Below are positions 45,009 to 55,347 of a DNA stretch of 64,000 bases, piece after piece. Below the pieces are notes generated by a model. That model saw only the letters and a program-made list of their open reading frames with translations. It searched no databases and had not been told where the DNA came from. Source of the DNA: Xiphydria camelus (Eukaryota > Arthropoda > Insecta > Hymenoptera > Xiphydriidae). The stretch covers positions 22,933,309 through 22,997,308 of the forward strand of contig OY783193.1 in NCBI GenBank assembly GCA_963678675.1. The letters are read 5' to 3'. Both the position numbers and the translations under genes were made by a program. Every line of letters starts with the position of its first letter. Positions within the stretch are counted from its first letter, which is position 1.

Positions 45009-45887
45009 AAACAAATTGAAGAAAATAAATTTTGCTACAAAATCGCTATCTTGATTTTTTTTGTCAGGCCAATAGTTTCCGAGTTACAGGACCGAACAAT
45101 AGGATGAACTATTTTAAATCTAGTAAAAGCGGTATTAGCATAGTACGTTTTACAAATAATCCACAAATTGGTCATAAATAATTATATTATAACTGTTTAT
45201 ACAGTGATAAATACACATTTTCTGTTGTCTATAAAGTATTAGTGGTACCTCTACTAACCGCTAATTGTTCTAATTCTATTGTTCTAATAAGTATATGGGT
45301 CTCGGTTTCATTTGTTATAATACATCGATGCATCGATACATCGACATTTTAAACATCGATGAAAAAACATACTTTTAGGATTGATATATTGATGTTTTAA
45401 AAATCGATAAGCGACGTTTTGACGATCAATAATACTGTCAATACTACAAAATACTGACATTATTATTGACCGTGTAAATGCCGTATTGAAGTACTGACGG
45501 CTTGTATCGAAGAATGACTAAAACTTCCATCAATATCAATTTTATGGAATGGATACTGTCAGTAATATTGAAAGTCAAAACAAAAACATAGTTCATTCCT
45601 TCAGTATTCAGTCGTTAGACATTGATGAAAACGTCAATGTTCAGGCAAACGAAAGGCGTCTCGATATCGGTCTCAGACTTCAGGAGCCTCGCAGGAGGGC
45701 ACCAGTCGCGATGGCATGTTTCCAATATAATTTCACTTATGCATGAGGATGAAATTAAAACTGAAAATTTTAAATCTTGATAGCTCCTGCCTGTTGCTAA
45801 TATCACAGTTTTACTGCTAGTCTCTTATGTTTATTTCCAAATTTAAAGAACATAATTACATAGCAAAGTAGCCAGTAGAAGACGCGG
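45009..45887. other. AT-rich region without recognised genes
   Basis: No gene is supported. Positions 45330-45430 contain clustered ATCGAT-type inverted blocks (CATCGATGCATCGATACATC). A 64-residue frame at 45549-45746 has no known motif. Confidence 0.45.
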
Positions 45888-46883
45888 ATGTGCTCATTAT
45901 TCAGACAGCCATCGACAGGGCATCATCTTCTGCGCCTGCTTTTGTGGTCGCAGATGATATCGATTTATTGGTTCTATTAACTGCTGCAAAGGCAAGAGAC
46001 CAGGAAAACATTTTTTTGATAAAACCAGCGAGAGGGAAAGTTGCAGAAGCGCTTTATTCGACGCGGAACCTAAATTACAAGGAAGCAGTTGCAAAGAATA
46101 TTTTATTTTTACATGCCATTAGTGGTTCTGATACCACATCTGCCCTTTTTAACCAAGGGAAATTAAAGTTCTTCAGTCTCCTGGATAGAAACGATTCATT
46201 GCTTGAGACTATAGCAATTTTCCAAGAATTAGAAGCAGATACGAATGCTCTCACTGCAGCTAGAGAAGCGTTTTTATTGGCACTATATGGCGGATCATTT
46301 GAAAAGGACATATTGGATTCACTTCGATACCAGCATTTTACGAAGTCTGTGTCCAAGAACAAATTTAATCTTGCGTTCCTACCACCCACAAGAGATGCTG
46401 TAAGACAGCATTGTCTGCGAGTTTATCACCAAGTTGCGATGTGCTATGGCAGAGAAAAAGATCCTCAGCAATACGGCTGGCAGAAAATTTGTAACGGGCT
46501 CGATGCTGTTCGGGCTACGTCAGAAGCAGCCCTAGACGCCATTTTAAAATCAATATCCTGCAAATGTAAAAAAAGGCTGTGGAGGAGCATGTGGATGTCG
46601 AAAAACAGGTTTAAAATGCTCAGTGCTGTGTTTAAATTATAACGGCATAGCATGTGAAAATACTCCTAAGTTGGTAGTTGATTCCGACCCTGAAGACCCA
46701 AACGAAGATGATGATGACTTTAATTCATTGGAATGGATATTGGAGGAGACAGAAGATATACAAGATTTAACAGATAGTGAACAAAATGAGCCAGAAACAT
46801 CCCATGGTACAAAGCGACAAAAAATATGCAGTCGTCGCAACTGTTTTGTCAATGCTCATATCAAATTCCAACGTATCCTTTAA
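45888..46883 (+). pseudogene. Fragment of a repetitive arthropod protein family of unknown function
   Basis: The frame reads EDADVLIIQTAIDRA, VVADDIDLLVLLTAAKA, KNILFLHAISGSDTTSALF, FLLALYGG, LPPTRDAVRQHCLRVYHQV and then a Cys-rich stretch. The last is in a second frame after an A7 run near 46568: KKGCGGACGCRKTGLKCSVL, with an acidic tail. I know this arrangement as a common, poorly characterised arthropod family, often present in many copies. The DxDxLVLL segment resembles PIN/FEN1-like nucleases, but that is only a resemblance. The N-terminus is missing (stop at 45871) and the tail runs into antisense Helentron sequence near 46830. It is a truncated, frameshifted copy. Confidence 0.55.
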
Positions 46884-47230
46884 AAAAGTAATAAGTGGTG
46901 TAGATGCAGGATCATTAAAATTTACGTTGAAATCACCACTCAGAATCATCGGTCGGAGATGATAACCCTCTCCAAGTAAAGCTAAACCCTTCGTAGGGAA
47001 TGGTAGAAGGACAAAGTGAAGAAAACGTATAAACTGTTCGATGGGTTGGTGTGGTGAAATGTATACAACGATTGACAGAAGAGTCTGTCCATTTGGTAAC
47101 ATACATTCAGCTGCTCATAGATCTCCGACGTCACGCATAGCTACAGCTAACCCCATAATTTGACGATTAGCCCAGTCAAATGGTAGTTTGACCAAAACAA
47201 AATTGCGGAAGTTTTTTTCTCGACGGTCTT
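46830..47230 (-). pseudogene. Helentron endonuclease domain fragment
   Basis: The minus strand reads LPFDWANRQIMGLAVAMRDV, a stop, then ECMLPNGQTLLSIVVYISPH, GYHLRPMILSGDFNVNFNDP and EFDMSIDKTVATT before similarity ends. This is the EEP-like C-terminal domain of Helentron proteins, from before the SGDFN motif onward; the TTIDAVF and HFSYHK motifs are missing. Its 3' side is replaced by the unknown-family pseudogene on the other strand, so the two remnants meet near 46830. Confidence 0.75.
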
Positions 47231-48104
47231 ATATGTTTTTGGGGCTGCTGAATCCGAATTTATAGTTTGCTGCCTTGTAGGAAGTCGGCTTTATAGCCAA
47301 AAACGCAAAAATCTGAATTTTTTAGCACTTTTTTCAGTCTTTTGCTTATATCTCAAAAATTGTACTTTTTTTGAAGATGGGCGTTTCATACAAAATTAAA
47401 GTAAATAAAATTTCCTAGAAAATGCACTGATCATCTTTGATTTTATAATAAGCGGTCTCCGCGCTAAAGCTCAGTGAAAACGTGATTTTTTTATATTTTC
47501 ACAAAAACGTCAAAAACACCAACTCCCATCCCCTGCAACCTGAGAAATTTATGTTAATAAACTCTTATATCACGTGTAAGTACATTATATATTATAAAAA
47601 AGACGTCTGCAATATTTAATTTTCTCATAAAGATTTTTGTGAGAAGCTTCTTTTGAATTGGAATCTGTCTTATGGGCGGAGCTAAAATTAATATGGCGGC
47701 TTTAAAAGTGCAGAGTCAATGTATTTTAATGGGTTAAAAGTAGTTTTTTACGTAAAATATGATTAACGTTAATGAAATTTGCCTGTGGGCGAATATAAAA
47801 CCGCGTAATAGGAACTTCCTTGAAGGGTAGCGTGTTTTAAAATCTCTTGGAAGCTGGAACATCTGAAGAATAACTGTTTTGGAGCAAACATTTAGGTTAA
47901 GCATGCACATGCATAGGCAATGGAAATATAATCAGCACTCGAAAAATGACGCGAATACACTTTGGCATACGACGTAACTGATTTTATTTTTAACATTATT
48001 ATCCACTTTTACAAAAATCGATTTTTTCTAAATTTCCAAACGAGTTTGGAGTGTACACGAAGCGTTTGCCCGGCTTTGTAAAATAATGGAAAGACACGTC
48101 GTCT
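47231..48104. other. AT-rich region without recognised genes
   Basis: No gene, repeat end or simple repeat could be supported in this 870-bp stretch. Confidence 0.5.
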
Positions 48105-48327
48105 TAAAGGCTTCTGCCCACTACACCGTACCATACCCTGACCGTAACAGGAACGTGTCAGGCACGAAAGAAAGCACTCCGTTCACTACTATGCCTACTG
48201 CCCGGCCGCTTACGGAACGGTCTAGTGGGTGTTGTCTGATACTAAACCATATAAAGAATATTTGGTTGCTTGTATCGATACGGTTACGGTCCTAGTATGT
48301 TACTGTGTAGTGGGTAGAAGCCTTTAT
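48105..48327. mobile_element. MITE-like inverted repeat element
   Basis: Imperfect 45-bp inverted ends: AAAGGCTTCTGCCCACTACA and AAAGGCTTCTACCCACTACA, continuing through CTGACCGTAACAG and GGACCGTAACCG. It is 223 bp long and non-coding. Superfamily not assigned. Confidence 0.65.
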
Positions 48328-48563
48328 TTAAACGACTTTGACAGCCAGGAACGTAGCAAATAATTCTACCTTTCGATTTCACTCGTGGTTTTAAGAATTC
48401 TGGCGTTATTTTGCGAATTAAAAAATTATTATATGCACTCTCGTATTCCAATGCGAAGTTAATCTTCAAAACTGCTATCTAAATCTAGTTTGTTTTTTCG
48501 CCGCCAGAGGTCATGTCGCCATTCGACAGATCCCAATAAGTTAAATGGCAAGCCACGTTTGAT
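48328..48563 (-). other. Unassigned, with short open frame
   Basis: A minus-strand frame (48284-48469) contains RIICYVPGCQSRLNKGFYPL, whose C-x(4)-C spacing vaguely recalls zinc-binding THAP-type starts. It lacks the rest of that domain and no family is claimed. The region leads into an inverted repeat whose arm frame may be its continuation. Confidence 0.2.
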
Positions 48564-48794
48564 AAACAACAAAACGTGTGGCCGCCACACGCGGAAGAAG
48601 TGAAACTTCGATACCAGTTTCTCTGAATTTGATTCCGGTGGTATTGGTTTCAATTGGCTCTACGAAGAAGCATAGTAAAAGACTTGTTAGCTTGTATAGA
48701 GCCAATTGAAACTAATACCACCGGAATCAAATTCAGAGAAACTGGTATCGAAGTTTCACTTCCTCCGCGTATGGCGGCCACACGTTTTGTTGTT
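48564..48794. repeat. 99-bp inverted repeat with open frames in both arms
   Basis: Arms 48564-48662 and 48697-48794 are near-identical inverted copies separated by 34 bp. In each arm the strand starting from the spacer encodes EPIETNTTGIKFRETGIEVS without stops. The open frame could mark a small duplicated exon or simply the conserved inverted end of an element. Confidence 0.8.
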
Positions 48795-49544
48795 TTTTTT
48801 CACCCTCAACTGTGCTCAGATCCATCAATGTTTGATTGTGTGAATTTAATTCTTTCTCTCCATCCTCGATTTCGTTCTGTACTAGTTTTAGGTAGTACCT
48901 TCGTCATCGCTTTCTTTACACGTTACCTCTCACGAAACTCTTTTGCTCGTTGTTTTTCTGTTTTTGCCATAATAATTTTAATATAACACACACGGGAAAG
49001 AATGTTCAGTGTTCATTGACGTTTACGAAATGGAAAGTTTATTTAACACGTTGCCTGTCACTACTATTTCGACCGTTCTGTAGCCTTTTTTGCAATAATA
49101 ATTATAAATTAACACACAGACACACACACGCGCGCGCGCGCGCGGAAGAATGTACATGCACGGTAGTTACTCGAGAAAAGCCGCGACTCCGATCGCAGGC
49201 TACACGAGCTCCGTATGGCTGGCCACTCGACGCGGTAAAATCCGGAAAACTAAAAATACGACAAACGAAATACAAACAACTCACAAGTAACTCTACGCCC
49301 TCTAGTCTGGCTTCTCCCAAGGATACGCTCAAAACGGGTCCTAAACGCTAGATTTATGGTGAGCCTAAACAGTCCTCTTAGTGGAGGTGCGACACTGCGT
49401 CGCCTCATAATATGAACAATAGCTGCCATTGCCCGAAGAAACCCTCTCGAGCAACACAAACCAGACCCCCTCTGCACAGTCTAAACAGCAATTGACTTTT
49501 GCTTCATTTATTCTTCAGTTTCAAATTAATAACTATAACATGTG
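48795..49544. other. Unassigned, includes CA/CG simple repeat
   Basis: A short (CA)n(CG)n tract lies at about 49112-49143. The rest, including a moderately GC-rich part at 49150-49490, has no recognised gene or element end. Confidence 0.45.
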
Positions 49545-49760
49545 CCATCAAGAGTAGATCTCCTCGAGGTCGTAAATCCCGAAGGCACTACTGCGTAACA
49601 CGACTAGTGACCGAAAATGTGGTGTGGTGGATTTAAACCGTATCGGTTAGTTGAAATGATTTAACACTGCACTCACAATATTACTGGTGATTATATTGGA
49701 TTCAAAGAGATACAGTAATTCCGTGATGTAGCCGTGCTTTACAATTAGATACACTGCGAG
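49545..49760. repeat. Relative of the Transib 5' region at 22236-22470
   Basis: GATCTCCTCGAGGTCGTAAA, TCCCGAAGGCACT, ACACGACTAGT and later AAAGAGATACAGTA correspond in order to the block upstream of the truncated Transib gene. No transposase frame follows here. Confidence 0.5.
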
Positions 49761-49945
49761 GTTGTTTTGAGGGAAAGGTGTGGGACTGCGAACGCATGCG
49801 CAACCCCCATTCACCAAAATATATCGCCCGCCTCGCTGTTGCGACCGATGTACAGATTAGATCTAGATTTGTGCGTAACTTAGGTTGCAATAATAGTGAG
49901 CGGTAAGAAATGACGTAGAAGTCCCCTTTGCGACGGAACACATAT

Positions 49946-50101
49946 TTTGCGAGGCTGGCTCGCGAGGCCGCCGCGCAAGGCAGCCTTAAGACATTTTTGC
50001 CTCGGAATATGTAGACAAACGAACGGCGGCAGCTTCACTAGGCAAGGCGATCCAACACGTGGTATGCTTCGCGCGGCGGCTTCGCGAGCCAGCCTCGCAA
50101 A
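49946..50101. mobile_element. GC-rich 156-bp MITE-like element
   Basis: 31-bp inverted ends (TTTGCGAGGCTGGCTCGCGA continuing to GGCCGCCGCGC) have one mismatch between arms 49946-49976 and 50071-50101. Compositional contrast with the AT-rich flanks supports insertion. No target duplication was recognised. Confidence 0.6.
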
Positions 50102-50448
50102 GTCAACACATGGCTTTAACGTACGCACGGTCGGGAGCGGTGGAATGGGGCAGAGTCGACAGCGGTGTACTGGGACAGGGTCGAGAGCGCTGATGAGTGA
50201 GACACGGTCGAGAGCGGTGGAGTGTGTGGGTTTCGTTACGGTTTTTCGTCTCCTCGGGCGCGCATTCAGTACCCTCCGCAAAGAAGTTTCACTTCAAAAC
50301 ATTAAGAAATTATATTTAAAACTTATTAGGTACATTAACCTGAAAATAAAGCTAGCTATATACATGAAATATATATGCATATATCACGAAATGATGTAAA
50401 GACGTGCCCAGGATCATCATTACTTTGAGTGGGTCTTCCATCTGAAAA
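50102..50448. other. Unassigned spacer
   Basis: GAGAGCGNTG-type short direct repeats lie at 50155-50225 (CGAGAGCGGTGGA variants). Nothing else is recognised. Confidence 0.4.
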
Positions 50449-50866
50449 AAACAATGTTGCGTGGAAGTGATGTGGATGTATTCGGTTACAGACAATTATT
50501 AAAAATATGATCGTCTTTTTGTTCTAATAACTTCATTTAACCGAATATACCCACATCACTTCCACGCAACACTGTTCTGCCAGATGTTAACACATCAATT
50601 AGATATGTCTTCCTTGCAATCACATAGTATTTCACATGGTTGGAAGGAAGAGATATCAAATTGATGTGTTAACATCTGGCAGAACAATGTTGCGTGGAAG
50701 TGATGTGGGTATATTCGGTTAAATGAAGTTATTAGAACAAAAAGACGATCATGTTTTTAATAATTGTCTGTAACCGAATACATCCACATCACTTCCGCGC
50801 AACATTGTTCTGTCAGATGTTTACACATCTATTGCAAGTTAGAATGACTAACTCGTTTTTAGTTTT
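50449..50866. mobile_element. Nested palindromic MITE, copy 2 (left end truncated)
   Basis: Same structure as 38704-39177, with AACAATGTTGCGTGGAAGTG repeated four times in alternating orientation, but the first ~55 bp of the left end are missing. The right end (AACTCGTTTTTAGTTTT) is complete. The copies are very similar, so the family has been recently amplified. Confidence 0.85.
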
Positions 50867-51495
50867 TCTGTAGTTCCACATATAGTTTGCCTTCCTCTTC
50901 CTCGCAATGTCTGTAAAATATTAATCAGTAAGTAATTGAAACAGTTAAAACTACAAATTAGTAATTAAATGATTGTCGTGTACTAATGAAATATGTATAC
51001 AAAAGGATAAAAGTATTCCGTATACCTATTTACACTTACCAGCGGCATATGATTCCATTGTAGGTATAGGTTATGGAAGTCACGAATTGTTATCTAGTTT
51101 TATTAGAAATCGTAGTGAAACCGTTGTTATACACTGAAAACAGTATAAAGATGTACGTTCTGGAGATAGAAGCATCTAACATCGGAATGGTGATTTTGTG
51201 AAGAATGGAAAGTACTCACCGTTATTGTGAAATTCACGATTTCGAGGTTAGATGCTCCGATCTCTCGAATTGACACCAACTGTAATTACCGACTCGACTT
51301 ATACCGGAGACAACCGGTCTCTGGCCGAGGGCCGGCGAGTGGACCGGTATGAATACCGACCAAGCCCGACCGATGGTAAATGTCAAGATCCTGCACCGAG
51401 CTCACACGGACGCACACTAACGTCGTTAACATTTCCCCCACCGCTTCCATGAAATCACTCCCAAGCGAGCCTAAAGATGTTTACACATCAAAAAT
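50867..51495 (-). mobile_element. Helentron 5' portion: first exon, intron and terminal region
   Basis: This is the reverse-orientation copy of 60786-61420. The minus strand carries ATGGAATCATATGCCGCTG followed by the donor GTAAGTGT (near 51057), an intron of about 150 bp, and acceptor TTTTACAG with second-exon start reading DIARKRKAN. On the plus-strand side it contains the terminal region with CGAGGTTAGATGCTCCGATC and GCGAGCCTAAAGATGTTTAC. It ends at the palindromic MITE, so the coding region is cut off at once. Confidence 0.6.
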
Positions 51496-51639
51496 TAGGC
51501 ATTTAGCAGTAGAACATAAGTACTATAGAAGAAAATTGGTGTAGTATAAATAAAATATAACTAACCTGACGTCATGGCCGACGTTAATTTGGTCGTTTCC
51601 GTTTGGTTTTGTTCCCTCTCAGCAGATTTGTTAGCGGCC
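51496..51639. other. Unassigned spacer
   Basis: About 140 bp between the Helentron terminal region and the reverse-transcriptase fragment. No feature is seen. Confidence 0.3.
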
Positions 51640-52604
51640 GCGCTATCAAAGAGTTTTGAGGAATGAATTTGTGGAAATAGCCTGTTAGTCATAAAAAGCT
51701 TTCGACAGCGTTGACGCTTGTGAGCTCTGGAAAAAATATTACAGCTGTGGTCTTACGCTCTGAGAAATCTGAATTTTTCCATTCTCGACAATATATCCGA
51801 GATACTCTATGCTTTGCTGCAGGAACTGGCATTTATCCCAATTAATTATTAACCCGTGTTGACTCGCAACGTCGAGCATGGTTTTCAGACTTTTTATGTT
51901 CTCTGGATAGCTTACCGAAGACACAATCAAATCGTCCATATAGATCGAAACGAGTCCGTCTGTAAGAAGTTCTCGTAAACACGCGTTTATACATTTCTGG
52001 AAAACGGAAGGTGAATTACACAGATCGAACAGCATCCGCAAAAATTCGTAATGACCATTGGGAATTACAAAGGCCGTATACTTTCGACTATTCTCGCCTA
52101 CCGCAACATGAAAAAATTCATTCTTAAGGTCGATTGTAGTAAAAACCTTCGCGCCTTGCAATGAATCCAGCTGATCTTCGATTAGTTGTGTAATGAGTAC
52201 CGATCTTTCACAATTTTCTTATTCAACTGTCGGTAATCTACGCAAACCCTAGTCGAGCCGTCCTTCTTTTTTACCAAAACTACCGGACTTACGTACTCTG
52301 AACGAGACGGTTGGATTATACCTTCGTTTAGCCAGGTTTTTATTTGTTTTCCTAGCTCTTCTTTTTCTTGGGGTGATAGCCTACGTGGTCGCTGATACAC
52401 TGGTATATCATCTTTTAAAATCACTCATCTTGACCCCTACTTCGCGGGTTTTATTCGGCGCGTATTTCTGAATAACGTCGGACAGTACTTCTTTATGTTC
52501 TGCATTCGTAACACACGACAGGTCAACGTCGTTAGTCTCATGAACTATGTCCATTTCGAATACTTCAGGGACATCAGAATTCCTTGCGCGATCTAACAGC
52601 TTCG
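51640..52604 (-). pseudogene. Ty3/gypsy-type reverse transcriptase fragment
   Basis: On the minus strand this begins with a linker (RARNSDVPEVFEMDIVHETN), then after a shift the reverse-transcriptase N-side (QRPRRLSPQEKEELGKQI, CVDYRQLNKK). After another shift comes FTTIDLKNEFFHV and the catalytic YMDD, then KCQFLQQSIEYLGYIVENG before a stop at 51739 and a degraded tail to about 51640. At least three frameshifts inactivate it. It carries no LTR, protease, RNase H or integrase here. It replaces the 3' part of the Helentron gene, meeting it near 52605. The LTR at 4905-6126 cannot be linked to it from the sequence. Confidence 0.82.
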
Positions 52605-52995
52605 AGATAGAAACTTTCCTTCTTTAATATGAACCTCGACATTGTTTAAAACATCTGTACCAATTAGACGTTGGAATTCTTTTTGTAGTGCAACTGTCGA
52701 ATTCGGATTGTTTAATCCATGATAGAAGACATGATTGTCCGCCGAAAGTACGATGAAAAGGCCTTCAATACTTGTCACTCGTGATAATGCAACATACACG
52801 AGTTGTTGAGCATGCCCTTTCTCATACGTATACACAACATAATCAAACGTTCCACTTTGGGATTTATGGAGTGTTATAGCACAGGCAGTGCCGATTGTTG
52901 TTGAGATTAATTGTTGCATTTCGACGAGAAATAGATACTAAATCTGTTGGTATATTCTTTTCCCGCATGTACCGAGCTGCAATTGCTCTAGTCTT
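52605..52995 (-). pseudogene. Helentron helicase C-terminal part (motifs V-VI)
   Basis: Reads KNIPTDLVSISRRNATI, then TACAITLHKSQSGTFDYVVY, YEKGHAQQLVYVALSRVTSI and EGLFIVLSADN, the last helicase motifs of Pif1-type enzymes. It is the direct continuation of 54298-54482, from which it is separated by the Kolobok-like insertion. A shift lies near 52920. The coding sequence stops at the gypsy-type junction. Confidence 0.8.
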
Positions 52996-52999
52996 TTAA

Positions 53000-54293
53000 G
53001 GGGTAAGGCCACCATGGAACTTTTCAAAAATCGATTTTTTTTTTATTAGCTTAAAACCTTCCTTAAACCCTCAAGAATAAGAAAAAAAAGGTTTCGTAGT
53101 CAAAAAAAATTTCGAATCGGTCGTTTACGTCAATTTACAGAGACGCCGCGCGGCGCATTAACACTTAGCGCCATAGCCAACTATACGGTTTCCACCGCGC
53201 TCGGGCGAGCCAAACTACATTGAATAGGGAGATCTCCCCGATTAGTGGGCTAACTGTTAATTAAATGCATGTTGAGACGTATTATCGGAGTTGAGGCTCG
53301 TGTCATTAGCAGTACTATTCGGCTATTTATTTTATGTAAAGTCATTCTAGCTGTCAGACGGACGCCGCGTGCGTGATTTTGCTTCGTGTTTCATCAGTTT
53401 ATCTTTTTACTACGAGTTACTGAAATTAGTGAATAAAATGTGTGATAAATCGAAATATGGTGGCTATAAAGCTAAACGAGGTATAATGCAAGTTATACGA
53501 CAGTTGGACATGACAGTTGGAAGGAATTGCTACAATTTCTGCGTTGAGGCGGACGAACTCCGCGTCGATTTTTCGAACCGATCGCTGACTGAGGCTGCAA
53601 AAACAGCTCGAATTGCCGCAAAATCAGCCAGAAAAGAAGAAGAAGAACTCAACATTAACATAGAAGGCCAACTATACGGTGCAGGCATCGCGGATTAAAG
53701 GTATACTATAATTTTCGACCATAAAATGTTACTTAAAACTTTAAACGCGTTTTTCTCAGAACACGAAATTTCAAATCGGGCGAACCGATAGCGGCTACAA
53801 ATCTTTATCGATTGCCTTGCAATTTTGAGGGTATCTTTATACCTATATAATCTAATAGACCACGTAGGGGTTTTTCGATAAGTTGCAAACTTTTTGTTTT
53901 ATAAACGATTATGTATGAAATTCTTATGCGAAAACGTGAACTTTTCTTTTATATACTCACCATTTCTCGAAAAATCAATATTTTCAAAATCCCCTACGTG
54001 GTCTATTAGTTTATGATATATATTAAAGAAAAATCTTTGGATTTTTGTTCTAGGTTCACGCTTGTGGGTACAGCCGGTTCGCCCGTTTTGGACCTCCACA
54101 AAAAATTCATCGTAGAAACCGGACCCTGGAACGGCCATTTCTTAACCAAAAATTAAAAACAAAATATTTTTTAGTAGCTTTGAAGATACTTGATAAAGTA
54201 CTTTATAAGAAAATTCTATAGCTTTTACACTACTCCTAAAAAAAAATGCACAAAATCGTCCTTCTTTCTTGACGCACATGGTGGCCTTACCCC
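53000..54293 (+). mobile_element. Kolobok-like element with TTAA duplication
   Basis: Ends are GGGGTAAGGCCACCATG inverted on both sides, flanked by TTAA at 52996-52999 and 54294-54297. The undisturbed target (GTCTTTTAACCAATC) is present in the tandem duplicate near 54651, proving both ends and the four-base duplication. Inside is one short frame similar to the C-terminus of Kolobok-type transposases, plus a hairpin-capable pair CTAATAGACCACGTAGGGG (53852 and, inverted, 53992). Too short to be autonomous. Confidence 0.85.
53438..53698 (+). CDS. Small protein resembling a Kolobok transposase C-terminus
   Basis: An 86-residue frame from ATG 53438. It reads KYGGYKAKRGIMQVIRQLDM, then NCYNFCVEADELRVDFSNRS, a basic helical stretch (AAKTARIAAKSARKEEEE) and YGAGIAD at the end. 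The basic run and terminal YGAG resemble the tail that follows the catalytic core in THAP/Kolobok transposases. The catalytic domain is absent. The frame has an ATG and no stops, so an abbreviated protein could be made. Its function, if any, is unknown. TTAA target duplication supports the Kolobok assignment independently, although piggyBac also uses TTAA. Confidence 0.5.
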   Translation: MCDKSKYGGYKAKRGIMQVIRQLDMTVGRNCYNFCVEADELRVDFSNRSLTEAAKTARIAAKSARKEEEELNINIEGQLYGAGIAD

Positions 54294-54297
54294 TTAA

Positions 54298-54482
54298 CCA
54301 ATCTTTGAATTTCCAGCAAATTTTAGCTAGAGTCGTTTAATTTCACTTACATTTGCGTCATCGTTATCTGTAGATTCCTCAACTCTCTCGATAAACTTTA
54401 AATGTCCGTAAGTTCCATTTTGACAATCCATCCCCTCCGCTATGTTTCTCGTGATCAAACCCCCCCTTCAAAATATCGACGA
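54298..54482 (-). pseudogene. Helentron helicase segment before the Kolobok-like insertion
   Basis: The minus strand reads LITRNIAEGMDCQNGTYGHL, KFIERVEESTDN and LKFAGNSKIG, the part of the Pif1-type helicase between motifs III and V. It joins 52605-52995 once the insertion is removed. One TAG interrupts it (RL-stop-LKFAG). Confidence 0.7.
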
Positions 54483-54846
54483 TGTATACACAACATAATC
54501 AAACGTTCCACATTGGGATTTATGGAGTGTTATAGCACAGGCAGTGCCGATTGTTGTTGAGATTAATTGTTGCATTTCGACGAGAAATAGATACTAAATC
54601 TGTTGGTATATTCTTTTCCCACATGTACCGAGCTGCAATTGCTCTAGTCTTTTAACCAATCTTTGAATTTCCAGCAAATTTTAGCCAGAGTCGTTTAATT
54701 CCACTTACATTTGCGTCATCGTTATCTGTAGATTCCTCAACTCTCTCGATAAACTTTAAATGTCCGTAAGTTCCATTTTGACAATCCATCCTCTCCGCTA
54801 TGTTTCTCGTGATCAAACCCCCCCTTCAAAATATCGACGATGTATG
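54483..54846 (-). repeat. Tandem duplicate of helicase segment, with empty Kolobok site
   Basis: This repeats 52827-52995 joined to 54298-54482 with few changes (CACTTTGG/CACATTGG, CCCGCATG/CCCACATG, TAGCTAG/TAGCCAG). The junction TCTTTTAACCAAT lacks the insertion. The duplication therefore predates the insertion into the other copy, or both copies existed when it landed. Confidence 0.9.
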
Positions 54847-55347
54847 ATAGCACGAATTAATAAAATAGCTCCCTTTCCAAAGTAATCATGTAACAACTTA
54901 CGAATCACCAAAGATAATGAAAAAATTATGATAAAATTAATGAAATCATTACCGCCAAATTAATGAAAGCAAGTGTATTGTCAAGGTATGTTGCGTTAAT
55001 GAGAGAAATAGTACATAATTCCATACAATGGTTAATTGAGGATATATTCTCAGTTTCAGTGGAACTTCTCTCTTGGTTTTTTTCCCTCTATATTATTTTT
55101 AGTCCCTGTAATAAAGTTTACCATTATATGGAATTATGTACTATTTCTCTCATTAACGCAACATACCTGGACAACACACTTGCTTTCATTAATTTGGCGG
55201 TAATGATTTCATTAATTTTATCATAATTTTTTCATTATCTTTGGTGATTCGTAAGTTGTTATATGATTACTTTGGAAAGGGAGCTATTTTATTAATTCGT
55301 GCTATCATACATCGTCGATATTTTGATGGGGGGGGGGGGGGGGGGGA
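54812..55347. repeat. Long palindrome (foldback) capturing helicase sequence
   Basis: Arms of about 210 bp are inverted around a loop near 55035-55105. They include ATATCGACGATGTATGATAG, CTCCCTTTCCAAAGTAATCA and GCGTTAATGAGAGAAATAGT. The outer ~25 bp of each arm are helicase-derived (TTCAAAATATCGACGATG), so the palindrome includes host-element sequence on both sides. The right arm ends in an expanded G tract (55329-55347). Confidence 0.85.

Noticed and set aside
51252..51452. Small plus-strand ORF near the Helentron terminal region
   Set aside because: It lies wholly inside the repeated terminal sequence and is not open in the other copies.
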